NCBI GenBank assembly: GCA_027625915.1
Contig: JANTQA010000008.1
Coordinates: 1,939,001-2,003,000 of the forward strand
Source of the DNA: Anaeramoeba flamelloides
Taxonomy: Eukaryota; Metamonada; Anaeramoebidae
Direction: 5' to 3'
DNA length: 64,000 bases
Position numbers and translations under genes: made by a program. The notes beneath the pieces are model-generated. The model was not told where the DNA came from. It saw only the letters and a program-made list of their open reading frames with translations, and did no database searches. Below are positions 10,310 through 21,641 of the stretch, in pieces; the stretch's first letter is position 1, and each line of letters begins with the position of its first letter.

Positions 10310-13300
10310 GAAACAAATCATCAAGATAAAGCTGAAAGGGAAAAATATAGCAAACATAAAAAGAAAAGAACAATCTATAGAAAAAAGAAAAGAAAAAGAC
10401 TAAATAAAACTGGAAAATCACAAGTGGACATTAGTTTTGCAAAAATTTGTGAAAAAAAAACTCATGCAACTATCGTGCATCTTTTATGTTTAATGGGAAA
10501 TAATAATTCTAATACTAAAAATAAGGATAATATTAAAAACAACAACAGCAACAATAATAATAATAATGGCATTAAAATTAATAATATTAATCACAATAAC
10601 AAAGACAATGACAACAAAAGTAATATCAATAATCTTAACATTAGCAATAACAATAATAATTCTAATAACAATAACAATAACAATAATGTTAATTCAAATG
10701 AAGAGGCATATATTATTAATGATATCCAAAAAATAAAATGTTTAGAAAGATTAATTAAATATGATGACTTTGGCATAAATTGTGAAATGGTTCAAAAATT
10801 AAGGCCACTTCATTGTTTATGTTTGCAAGCCAATCCATCAGTTGAATTAATACAATTTTTAATTGATAATGGGGCAGATGTTAATTGCATAGATGATTTA
10901 CAGTTAACTCCATTGCATTGGCATTGTAACCAATCGAATCCGTCGATTAAAGTGATTAAAGCGTTAATTAACAATGGTGCAAATGCCAACTTATCCAATG
11001 CGAGCAATGAAACAGCTTTACATTTACTTTGTGATCGTAATAACCCAAATTATAAAATTATTGAGTTTTTTATTCAAAATGGAGCCAATATTAATCAAGT
11101 GGGCAAGGAAAAAACAACTCCTTTCCAATGTCTTTGTGATCAAATTAATAATCCTCCATTCAATATTGTAAATTTAATGATTGAAAATGGTGCAAATATG
11201 AATTTGCAGGATGAGTTAGGTGAAACGTCGATGCATTGCTTATTAAAAAAAATGAGCCCAAGTTATCAAATTATTGAATACTTGATTCAAAAGGGCGCCG
11301 ATATGAATAAGAGATATTATAAAACTAAATGGACCCCATTGCATTTTCTTTGTAATCCCAAATTAATGAAAAAAGACTCTCCAAGATTTTCACATCAGCA
11401 AAATTCACAGTCCCGATTCAAGGATGAAGATAATGATAGAATAAATAATTTTTATAATAACGAATCAATAAAAATATTTCCATTAATAATATCATGTGGG
11501 GGTGATTTAAATGCGCAAGACATAAATTCGGATACCCCATTCCATTTTCTATGTAATCAAAAAAATCCTTCGTTTGACATTATTAAGCTATTCCTTGAAA
11601 ATGGCGCTGATAAAAATCTACAGGGGTATAATAAAAATACTCCTTTACACTGGATTTGTTCTCAAAAAAACTCTAATAATGAGATAATTAAATTGTTTCT
11701 TCAAAGAGGCGTTGATATTAATATATTAAATCACGAATATAAATCCATTTTACATTTGATGTGTGAAAAAAATATAAGCCCATCCAAAGAAATAATACAG
11801 TTGTTGATTAATGGTGGTATTAATTTAAATGCCCAGGATATTAATTCGGATACCCCATTGCATTTCCTATGTAATCAAAAAAATCCTTCATTTGACATTA
11901 TTAAATTAATCGTGATAAATGGCGGTGATATTAATATTAGGGGTTTCTCAAATCAAACTCCATTACATTGGCTGTGCGATCAACAAATACCAAATTATGA
12001 AATAATTGAATACTTTATGAAAAATAATGTATTGGTTAATGTGCAAAATAAACAGTTAGAAACTCCTATGCATTTGATTTGTAAATCACATGCTTCTGAT
12101 AACGATGATGATGAAGGTGGTGATAATGATTCTGAGGGTGATGATGATGAAAAAATAATAAAAAAAAATCAATTAAAATATAGATTCAAAAGTGGCAAAA
12201 AAGCATGGAATATAATTCATGATAAAAAAGTGGAAAATATCGAAAAGAAAGGAGACAATAAAGATGTAATTGAAAAGGAAGGAGGAAATGAAGATGATGA
12301 CGATGATGAAAAGTTGCATAACAGCTTTCGAATGCAAAATTTAATTAAGATTGTAACTTTATTCAAAAATAACCAAGCGGATTTTACTATTAAAGATGAA
12401 GATTTCTTAACTCCCATTCATTACTATTTCCAACAGAAAAATCCTTCTCTAAGGGTATTAAATATGGTATTACAAAATATTACAAAAATCAATTTCATGA
12501 AAACACCTAATAAGGAAACATTCTTGCATCTGGTTTGTAAATCCAAAAATCCTTCAATAAAACTAATCAAATTATTGCTTGATCATAAAAATAATCCGAA
12601 CATGCAAACAGGTGATCAAAAAAAAACAATCCTTCATTTTCTATGTAAATCAAGTAACCCATCATATACGATCATAAAAATGCTTCTTGATAACAAAGTC
12701 AAAGTAAATGTCCAAGATTATAAATTGAGAACACCTTTACATTTATTAATGAAAATGTTTTTTAACCAGCAAGATGTCCAAAAGGTAAAGGAATTGCTCC
12801 CCTTTCTAAATTTATTTCTCAATAGGAATGTGAATCTCAGATTGAAAGATCACAATCATAGCACTGTTTTCCATTTAATTATTGATCAAATAAATGTTAG
12901 CAATCAGCAGATCCTATATGAAATTTTTATGTTATTGATAAATAAACTTGATTATTATTATCCCAAAAATAAGAAATGCTATTTTTCAATTTTTAAGTCT
13001 TTAATTGTTGACATATCAGATTCCTCAATCAATTTGTATTTGCCATTTTTAAATGTCTTTTTGAAAAAGGGCTTATCTCTTAATCACGTGGAAAAAAAGA
13101 ATAATAATAATTCCATCTTGCACATATATTTTGAAAGGGAAAAATACCCTTCTCTGGCATTGGTCAAGCTTCTACTAAAGTCGGGGTTTGATATTAATCA
13201 TCAAAACGATAGCCTGCAAACCGCAATGCATACACTTTCTAGTAATATAAGTATTTATCGTGCCGTTGTTAATCAAGATGAAATGAATAATAAGGGTGGA

Positions 13301-14029
13301 AATTACAATATGGAATTACAAATAAAGCCAAGAAATAGAAGGAAGGGGAAAAGGAAAACAAAAAAGAAACGAATGGCTACAAATAAAGGCAAGGCCAAAA
13401 TTAAAAGCAATCTATTGCTAGTGAATCTTTATAAATGCTTTCTGAAGTATAACGCAAACCTGGCATTGAAGGATCATAAGGGTAGATCAGTCATTCATTT
13501 TATGATTTTCAAAATACCAGAAAACATTAGATTCTATAGAGAATTTTTCCAATTGTTAGACAATTATAATCGAATTGATTTACTCAATTCAACAGATTCA
13601 CGAAGTCAAACAATCCTACATATACTTTGTAAATCAAGAAAATACAACATGGATTTAATTAAGGTATTAGTTGAATTCAATCCTGATTTTGATGTTCAAG
13701 ATATTAACCGCGATACCGTCTTGCATTTGCTTAGTTATAAAGAACGCAACAATCGTAAAAAGGTTCCCCTCATGGAGCTGTTGCTCAAGAAGGGGGCAAA
13801 TGCCAACATTTGCAATAAAAAACATTTGTCGCCCATATTCACCCAATGCATGAATAATTTACATTTTGAAGTCATTCAATTATTCGTATCATACAAGGCT
13901 GATCTCAATATCTTGAATAATAAACAAGAAACTTTGCTTGATTATATTTTTAGAAGAAGGTATGTTAATAAAAAAGTAATTAATTTTTTAAAAGAAAATG
14001 GTGCTAAGACTAGTAGCCAATTAAAATAA
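8622..14029 (+). CDS. B-box zinc finger + ankyrin-repeat protein, two exons
   Basis: Exon 1 (ATG 8622) encodes a B-box zinc finger: C21, C24, C33, C36, C41, C44, H49, H58. An intron then leads into a long exon open from before 8891 to TAA at 14027. Two joins keep frame: GTAAAATA at 8827 to AAAG at 8957 (131 bp), or GTTAAT at 8849 to TTTGAG at 8895 (47 bp). The first is preferred because the second retains a T-run in the protein. After the B-box come about 200 Glu/Lys-rich coiled-coil-like residues. Roughly two dozen ankyrin repeats follow, of the form TPLHxLCxxxNPSxxII..LI.NGAxxN, interrupted by Asn runs and basic or acidic inserts. The total is about 1,760 residues. Ankyrin arrays and B-boxes are protein-interaction modules; a scaffold or ubiquitin-pathway role is inference. 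No RING or catalytic domain is seen. Confidence 0.85.
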
Positions 14030-16262
14030 TAATTTTTTTAATTTTATTTTATTTTTTTTTTTTTATTTTTGAAGAATAATTTGAAAAGGGTAATTTTTGA
14101 ACTTAATAATGTTATTAATTAAAACTAAAACAATTCTTTTTATTTTTATTGTTTTGTTTTTTTTGAAATCAAGGTGGATTTTTTTACACAATTTAAATTA
14201 TATTATTATATGGTTTAATTCAACAGCTATTATTAAAAATAAGATGTAAAAATTTTTTTGAAAAAAACTGAAAATTAAACTCTATTTCAAAAATTGTTAC
14301 TCATCCAAAATAATAAATTGAAATATATATATATATATATATATTCTTTTTGTGTTCAAAAACAACTAATTATTAAATCTGATTAATAATTCACTTTTTA
14401 ATTTTTTCTAAATATAAAAAAACCTGACATATTTTAAAAAAATTAAAAAAAATAAAAAAAAAAAAGTGAGCCACAATTTTTGAAATGAGTTTGACAAATT
14501 TTTTATTATGGAAATTTCACTGAAAAAAATGGTTAACATGACGATTTTTTTATTAATAATTAAATTCATTTTAAAAGACATTCCAGAGTCTCAATTTTCT
14601 TTAATGATTATTTGTCTTTTCCAAGATCTTTTTTTCTTTTCCACATGATCTTCATTAAAAAAAAAGTTTCAAAAAAAGAATTAAGAAAAAAAAAAAAAAT
14701 TAGAAATGGATCAACAAAAATTTTAAGAAATTAGAAAAAATGATTTTGATCGAAAAATTGAAAAATTGTTATTAATAAGAATCTGAGATAATTTATCAAG
14801 CCATATTGGATTTCTTTCATTAACATTATCAAGTGAGTCGAAATTTTTCGAAAATAGGGTTTAAATATTATAAAAGTTAAATAATAATTTTACTATTAAA
14901 ATTGGAAAGTATTTAGAAGATTTCTTGAGACTAATTTTACAAAAATCTTATATAAATTGGTTTTAGTTGTTTCATTAAAATGAAAAGACATTACACAAAA
15001 ATTCTTTATATATATATATATATATATGATGATGATCAGCAATACCATCAAAATAGTTTTATTATTTTTTCTAACAGAATTTCAAATTGATGTATGAAAG
15101 AGTAATAGTTTTAAATATAAACGAAATTGCAAATAATTGGATATAGTTAAAATGTTTTAAAAAATAACAATATTAGGTTTTTTATTTAATTTAAAAATAA
15201 TTTCGAGTCAGTAACTATTTTTATTATTTTCTGTCTTTTATCAATTATGTTTTCATTGCTTTTTATTTTTCCAGTGATGTAATGTCTTTCTTGTGATCTG
15301 GAATTTTTTTTCAATGTGTGATTTTAGGTAAAGTATTGACATAGTAAAATAAAATAAAAAACACATACAGTTAGTTCGTTGTTGTATTCTAACCTATGAT
15401 CGATAAATAAAGGTTGGTAAAATTTGAACAAATTTAACCAATTAATTTTTTATTAGGCTTTTTTCATCATTTTGTGCAATAATTAATTTTTTTTTTTATT
15501 TTATATTTTTTTTATTTATTTGGATAAAAAAGATATACATACATAAGCATTCATACTATGTTACTTATATGTGATTTAATATTATATTTGGAAACATACC
15601 AAAAAATTCGACTATTATGCGTATTTTTGATTTTGGATGTGTCAAAATTATTAAAAATGGTGTTAATTTGAGCAAAGTTATTGTAATTTCAATATAGTTA
15701 AATCGATGTAAATAATTTTTTAAAATAATCTATCTAATTATTAGTTTTTTTAAAAAAATTGAAGTTTTTTGTAAATAATCTACATTATTCCAAGACAAAT
15801 TTAGAAATGATATTTTTCAATGTTAAAGTTTGGGTATGTATATCGTTGATTCAACATCCTAATTTGTTTCGAAATTATACTTTTTTTCTATATTAGTTGA
15901 ATTTTTTTAATAAAAAAAGGATCTCTTTGAATTGATAAGATGAACTTTGGGTACTATTTTATTTATGGGATTTTAAACAATATAAAACTAATCTGATTAT
16001 CATTTAATGACAACGTGCTTTAATTTTAGACTTCAGAGTGGTTGACACTAATATCTTATTGACATTGTTAAATTTACTCTTTTATAACATAATACAAATA
16101 TTTTATATAAGAGTAGAGGAATTTATTCCTAACAATAAATGAAAACAGACTCAATAACTTTAAAGTTATTCTTAATTGAAGAAAATTATACTGTATCAAC
16201 TTTGATAATTACCATACATTTAATTGAAAGTTACAATAATAAGATTTACAATACCTGAAATT
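14030..16262. other. Gene-free region with (AT)n microsatellites
   Basis: No gene recognised. Simple AT-dinucleotide runs lie at 14326-14344 and 15007-15028. The AGTGAGCCACAATTTTTGAAATG at 14465-14487 matches the end of the repeat near 21490-21515, suggesting a small remnant of that family. Confidence 0.45.
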
Positions 16263-16670
16263 ATACAGTTGTTCCAAGGATACCGTGAATTTTTATATGA
16301 ATCAAATTTTGATGCTGATATCTATTTTTAAAAAGTTGGATATGAGGAGAAGAAAGCTCATATTGAAAAAAAATTTTCACAAATCAACTTATTTCAAAGA
16401 TTTTCTTGTGATAAGATCAAAAATATTTTCGGTATTTCAAGAGAAACTTTTAAGTGGTATCTCAACAGATTTTCCAGGTTTGAAGCAATTTAGGGATCTG
16501 AAAATTAATTTTTCTTGTATCAGAAGAAAAATTCTTGAATATTGGCTCATTTAGGAATTTTTTTTTTCAATATGAGCTTTATTATTCTCATATCCTTAGA
16601 TTTAAAAATCTATATCAGCATCAAAATTTGATTCATATAAAAATTCACGGTAGCCTTGGAAAGACTGTAT
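16263..16670. pseudogene. Inverted repeat built from a gene-like (transposase-like?) fragment
   Basis: The left arm (16263-16371) and right arm (16561-16670) are near-perfect reverse complements, with about 190 bp between. Read on +, the left arm and spacer share one frame: FQGYREFLYESNFDADIYF, a TAA, then YEEKKAHIEKKF, FQRFSCDKIKNIF and GISRETFKWYLNRF, ending at TAG near 16492. The last part looks like a helix-turn-helix. The right arm, read on -, encodes the same FQGYREFLYESNFDADI with the same in-frame stop. It is therefore an inverted duplication of a protein-coding fragment that was already broken, perhaps a DNA-transposon relic. It abuts foldback copy B. Confidence 0.5.
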
Positions 16671-16681
16671 AAACGATTATC

Positions 16682-17160
16682 TTGTATTAGGTGTCGATTC
16701 AACAATATTTTGGTTCTTTTCAGATCCACCGATGACTTAGTATTAATTTTAATAGTTGCTTAATAGTAATTGAAAAGTGAAAAATATTTTGTTTTTCCGA
16801 AATCTGAAGTGAAGAATCCAAAACTAATAGGTTGGTAGGTATTTAAGAATAAATTTGGATTTTTGGGTTGTATAATTGATATATTTATTTCTCTTTTACT
16901 CAATTATCCAAAAAAAAAAACAAGTTTTTTATAAGTCCCAAATAAAGCCAAAATTAGATCAAAATTCAAATTGATAAACCACAAACAATTTTTTTTTTTT
17001 ATTAAATAACCAATTTGACTTAACACTCTTCAATTCATATTTCGGAAAAACAAAATATTTTTCACTTTTCAATTACTATTAAGCAACTATTAAAATTAAT
17101 ACGAAGTCATGGGTGGATCTGAAAAGAGCCAAAATATCATTAACTCGACACCTAATACAA
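16682..17160. mobile_element. Foldback (MITE-like) element, copy B
   Basis: About 480 bp with inverted-repeat ends: roughly 16682-16828 pairs with 17020-17160. Shared sequence includes TTGTATTAGGTGTCGA, TTTTCAGATCCACC.ATGACT, TTAATAGTTGCTTAATAGTA and ATTTTGTTTTTCCGAAAT. The centre has AATAAATTTGGATTTTTGGG, matching the centre of copy A. No coding capacity. Confidence 0.7.
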
Positions 17161-17747
17161 AATAAAATTTTATACAAATTTTATATCTTGAACACTATCT
17201 AGAATGATTTTTTGAATTACCTATTTTGTTTATTATCGTGACAAATCTTTGTAGAACTAAAAATTCACAACGAAAGGATTCAATGTGAAATAGAAAAAAA
17301 TGAAAAGAGACAAAAGTGTCTTGACTTTAAATTTCAATAAAGTAAACAGTTTCAGACAACCATAACAAAAAACCAGAAATTACTTTTTTTATTTAATTTA
17401 AAATTATCTACAGATTTGGGAAAACAATTTTGGAGACAGATTGTGAAAAGTTTAGAATTGAAAGTCAAGTAACTGTTTTTTGTCTTCAAAAATGAAATAA
17501 CTATTTTAATTAAAGTAATTTTTACAAGATTTCATTTTTTTGTTTTTTCAATCTGAAATAATTTTTTTTATTTTTAATCTTCTTGTAAAAAAAGAAAAAT
17601 CAAGATTCAGCATTATTAAACACAAAACTGTTTTGATCTTCAAAAAAAAAACTCCAAATACCAACATTGATCTGATCAGGATCCCAAAAGCATTAAATTT
17701 AACCAAAAAAAAAAAAAAGAAAAAAGATCCTCACAAATTGAAAATCT
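17161..17747. other. Intergenic lead into the TPR gene
   Basis: No gene is supported. The 70 bases before the ATG at 17748 are strongly A-rich (a near-pure A run at 17705-17725), as seen before other starts in the window. No named promoter element is visible. Confidence 0.4.
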
Positions 17748-20132
17748 ATGGATGATAACTTTGAAATAATAAAAAAATTAAATGGCTACTTGAAGGAAAA
17801 GTTGTATCAAAAAATTCAAGAAATGTGTGAAGAGCTCACTAATTCAAACCCTGTGTTAGTTTTCTTTTATAGAGGGTTAGCGGCATACAAAAGAAAAAAA
17901 TACCAAGAATGTATCTTACAACTAACAAAATATTTTGGAACATTAAACAAAAATAATCTTGGGGGTGATGATTGTTATTCTTACAACTTGGCATTAAATA
18001 CTTTCTATTGTTCAGTTTACAGGGTCCTTTTTAACGTTCGGCAAGAAATGAAAGTGAATAGATATTTAAAAAAAGAATTGTCCATCAATTTGAATAAATA
18101 CTTAAGGCTAGAAATTCTCCCAATGGAAGGACAGCCCGTCTTAACAATCTTAATTTACTATAATCGGGCGTTGTTATATTTTCTTCAAGGCCGATATCAA
18201 TTCTCGATTGGAAGCTTAATAAAAATTAATCAAAAAGAAAGCAATAAAAGCATCTCGTGCAAGAAGCAAAAAAGGAAAAAGAAAAAGAAAAACACAAATA
18301 ATAGAAAAAGAAAAATTGAAAGTTTAACAATAAACAAAAGAAAAAGAAAAAAGAAAAGCAAGGATTTGCTTCGTTCCCCAATCGAGGAAATTATTATAAA
18401 CATTCGACAAGCAATTTATTCACAATTAAGAAATTATAATAAAGAGCTAATTGAGGAATTAATTTTGAAAAATATAACATTAATTCTTTTAATCTCTTTA
18501 AAAACAAGTAAAAATTATACTTTAGTGATCCAATTAATCAAGTCCTTGATTTACAACCAATACCAACAATTTTCCAAAAAAATAAAAAAGCATATCTCCA
18601 AATTAATGATTCTATTGATTATAATCTATCTCAAAAATTGTGATCTTGAAAGCGCTTATAATGAAATTAAAAAATTGTCAACAAACCCATCTGATTTAAT
18701 CAAATATTTGAAAAACTATCTCTTTTATTTAAATTTTAAAAAAATTGAGAAAAAAGAAATACATGTTTGTATTTCGCAACTTTCAGATCTTTCTCTTGAA
18801 AGCAGTTCCAGGACGCCAGATGTTTTAAATTTGCTTGGTTGTTTTTATTACAAACAAAAGAAAAAAATGGAATCAATCAGATGTTTTCGTGCTTCGTTAC
18901 AATATTCGAAACAACAAAAGATTTTCCATCCGCTCTACAATTCCTGTTTAATCCAAACAAAATTGACAAATAGCAATGAGGTTGTCCAACAAAATTCTTT
19001 GTTAAGTGATAACAAATCGTTAATTGGTGATAAAAATATAAATAGAAATAAGAATGGTGACGATAGTAGCAGTAGTGGTGGTAATAATAATAATTTATTA
19101 CTAAATTTATTAATAGATTTTCTCAAATCAAAAGATTTAAATGATTTTGGAAATGAAAGAAAAAGTGTGATTACAATAGATGTGGAAGAAGAAAATTGTA
19201 TGACAACGAAAATAGAAGGCGAAGGTGAAGGCGAAGGTAAAGGTGAAAGAGAAATAGAAAGAGATGGGGGAAGGGGAAGGGGTAAAGGAAAGGAAAAGTG
19301 CAATCATAAACATGAAATAAAGCAAAATCAAAAAAAAAAACAAATATTTCAAAATTTAAATAGAATTGAATTCGATCAAAACAATTTCAAAATTCAATCA
19401 TCTTTAAATTCCGAATTAAATTTAAATTTAAAATATAAAATTGCAATTTATTATTTTTTATTGAAAAAATGGACGCTAGCTTTACCACTTTATGAAATTT
19501 TAGAAAAAAAACGATATCATTTATTACAAAATGCCTTTTCAAAAAAATTTCTTTATGAGCATGCTTATGTTTTGCTTCAAAATGGCAATTATGAAAAAAC
19601 CTTAAAAATATGCGATTTAATACTCAAATATGACCCTGGGAGCGGGAGGGCACACATATATAAATCCGATGCGCTTTTCGCTTTAAATAAACCAGCTGTT
19701 GCATTAAAATACCTACAAAATTGGATTGAAAGTTCCAATCCCAAGTTTGGCAAGTACAAACACTCCTTAAATATCGCGTTAAATAACCAGGCTGTTTTGC
19801 TTGCAAATAATGGGAAGGTTAAACAGGCCATCAAAAATTTAAAAATAGCAACCAAAATTTTCCCCAATTCTATAGAAATTTTTTTTAATTTTGTTTCTTT
19901 ACTTTTGTCACAAAATAAAATTACAAAGGCTTGTTTGGCCTGGTTAAATTTTAGAAAGGTGACAACAAATATTTATGATGAGACTTTTAAAACACTTTAC
20001 AGCCATTTAAAGCAATTCAAAGACCCGGTAATAAATAAAATACAAGTTGTTCAACGTATCCCAAAAAATGAGCTTTTAAATTTCGATTTATTTATTCTAG
20101 AAAAATGGATTGGAATTAATGAAAATATATAA
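17748..20132 (+). CDS. TPR-like helical-repeat protein, function unassigned
   Basis: A single 794-codon open frame. TPR-like helical pairs are visible near residues 30-60 (VFFYRGLAAYKRKKYQECI), 135-160 (IYYNRALLYFLQGRYQFSI), 360-385 (LNLLGCFYYKQKKKMESIRC) and 655-690 (LNNQAVLLANNGKVKQAIKN). Two basic inserts (around 170-205) and a Gly/Glu/Arg-rich insert (about 480-520) break the array, typical of this genome. The architecture (N- and C-terminal TPR blocks, cytosolic, no membrane segment or signal peptide) fits scaffold subunits. CNOT10 of the CCR4-NOT complex and TRAPPC12 of TRAPP are candidates I cannot choose between. The ATG at 17748 is chosen because stops lie in frame just upstream and the peptide is protein-like from residue 1. 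Confidence 0.75.
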   Translation: MDDNFEIIKKLNGYLKEKLYQKIQEMCEELTNSNPVLVFFYRGLAAYKRKKYQECILQLTKYFGTLNKNNLGGDDCYSYNLALNTFYCSVYRVLFNVRQEMKVNRYLKKELSINLNKYLRLEILPMEGQPVLTILIYYNRALLYFLQGRYQFSIGSLIKINQKESNKSISCKKQKRKKKKKNTNNRKRKIESLTINKRKRKKKSKDLLRSPIEEIIINIRQAIYSQLRNYNKELIEELILKNITLILLISLKTSKNYTLVIQLIKSLIYNQYQQFSKKIKKHISKLMILLIIIYLKNCDLESAYNEIKKLSTNPSDLIKYLKNYLFYLNFKKIEKKEIHVCISQLSDLSLESSSRTPDVLNLLGCFYYKQKKKMESIRCFRASLQYSKQQKIFHPLYNSCLIQTKLTNSNEVVQQNSLLSDNKSLIGDKNINRNKNGDDSSSSGGNNNNLLLNLLIDFLKSKDLNDFGNERKSVITIDVEEENCMTTKIEGEGEGEGKGEREIERDGGRGRGKGKEKCNHKHEIKQNQKKKQIFQNLNRIEFDQNNFKIQSSLNSELNLNLKYKIAIYYFLLKKWTLALPLYEILEKKRYHLLQNAFSKKFLYEHAYVLLQNGNYEKTLKICDLILKYDPGSGRAHIYKSDALFALNKPAVALKYLQNWIESSNPKFGKYKHSLNIALNNQAVLLANNGKVKQAIKNLKIATKIFPNSIEIFFNFVSLLLSQNKITKACLAWLNFRKVTTNIYDETFKTLYSHLKQFKDPVINKIQVVQRIPKNELLNFDLFILEKWIGINENI

Positions 20133-20149
20133 ATATTATTAATTTTAGG

Positions 20150-20370
20150 TTTTTTTTTTTTTAATTATATGATTTTTTTTTTTTATTATTTGATTTTTTT
20201 TTTTGGTTATTTTTATAATATCTAGTTTTTCATATGTTTAGGAATAATTTAAAAGCAAGACATCGAATAAGATTTAGGAATTAGTTGTTATTGAAGACAA
20301 TAGAATTTATATTTTTTTTTGTTCAATTTCTTATTTCAGGAGAGTTGCAATTTTTGAAATGGTGTTTATA
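20150..20370. repeat. ~200-bp dispersed repeat, diverged copy
   Basis: Resembles 21310-21525 and 33090-33275 in the order of landmarks: a TTGGTTAT/TTGGTTTTAT block, ATATGTTTA.GAATAA.TTAAAAG, TTAGTTGTTATTGAAGAC.A, a T run, CAATTT.TTATTTCAGG, GAG..GCAATTTTTGAAATGGTG. It is the most diverged of the three. Confidence 0.4.
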
Positions 20371-21309
20371 TATGTGCAAACGAAATATTGTCGAATGTGA
20401 TCAGAACCCAACTTTTTATCAGACATTATTTTTGTAATTTCGAAAAAATATAGGAATTATAAATCCTGATAGGTGGTTTTTTAATATCACCTGGAGAGAA
20501 TTATAATCAGTTTTTTTTTTGAGACATGAACAAAATTGCAAGAGTTGTTATTTGCACGGGGCTAGTCAATACTATAATTAAAATAAAAGGCAAAACAAAC
20601 ACAAAAAAACAAAAAAAATATTTTACATTTTATTCTAGATAAAAAAAACTATTAATTTAAAAAATTCTACCAATTTTTTTTAATAATTTTGATAAATTTT
20701 CACTTATCTCAGAATTTCCCAAAATCATCTTTAAATTGCCGAATTCAAGCAAATTGATCAATTTGATCTTGAAATTTTCAACAGTTATTTTTTTATTTTT
20801 ATTGGGTGTTAAAAACATTTAAATTGTATGGGTCCGATGATTAAAAAACTTGTTTAATTTTCACTTTTTTCGAAAATTAGTATAAGCAGCCTATACTTGA
20901 TCTACATAATAATTTACTAATTTGATTTATCCCACAATTCTTCTAATTTTCATAATTAAAAACTCTTTCATCATCATACAAAGTTATTTTAAATAACAAA
21001 AAATAATAATTCACAATTTGAAAATAGCAAAAATTGAAAGAGTAAGCAAGTGGCAAGAAATTTATCGAAAGTGTAAACTAATTAAATTATTTTTGTATAT
21101 ATGCTATTTTTAGTAATTTTTTTAGCCTAGCCCAGAAGAAAATGATGAACAAATTAATCATAATCTCAAAAATCTTCCAATATCTAAATGTGATATTTAA
21201 CATCAATCAATTCTTTATAGCAATGTAATTTATTTATTTTAACGGTCATTACTTTATTTAAAGATAACAATACATTACGTCATATTGTAAAAAAAATTCT
21301 TTATGTGTA

Positions 21310-21525
21310 AAAAATGATCAGTCATTTTTTTTTTAGTTTTTGGTTTTATTGTTTTTAATTTTTCGAAAATATCAGGTTTTTATATATTTATAATGATTTA
21401 AAAGTGAATTAAAAATAAAATTTAATTATTTGTTGTTCTTGACTACCAAAAAATATTGTTTTTTTTTTTTTTTTCAATTTATTCATTCAGGTGAGCCACA
21501 ATTTTTGTAATGGTGTTTATTATAA
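21310..21525. repeat. ~200-bp dispersed repeat, copy 2
   Basis: Shares with 33090-33275 the segments TTTTAGTTTTTGGTTTTATT, TTATATATTTA.AATGA.TTAAAAGTGAATTA, TTGTTCTTGA.TAC.AAA.GATATT, a T run, CAATTTATT, and GTGAGCCACA/GAGTCACAG. Same orientation. No coding frame. Confidence 0.55.
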
Positions 21526-21607
21526 TAATTTTTTGAAATTGTTAGTAATTTTATTGGAAATAATTTTTTTACCACTATAAAGTATAAATTCTTGTTTAAA
21601 ATCAAAT

Positions 21608-21641
<34 letters not shown>

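Noticed and set aside
10255-10320. Short-period repeats resembling a CRISPR or satellite array
   Set aside because: They are AAT/AAC codon runs encoding Asn within an open reading frame. No spacer structure exists anywhere in the window.
17540-17755. 71-codon plus-strand frame overlapping the start of the TPR gene
   Set aside because: Lys-rich translation of the A-rich leader, in a different frame, with no recognisable content.
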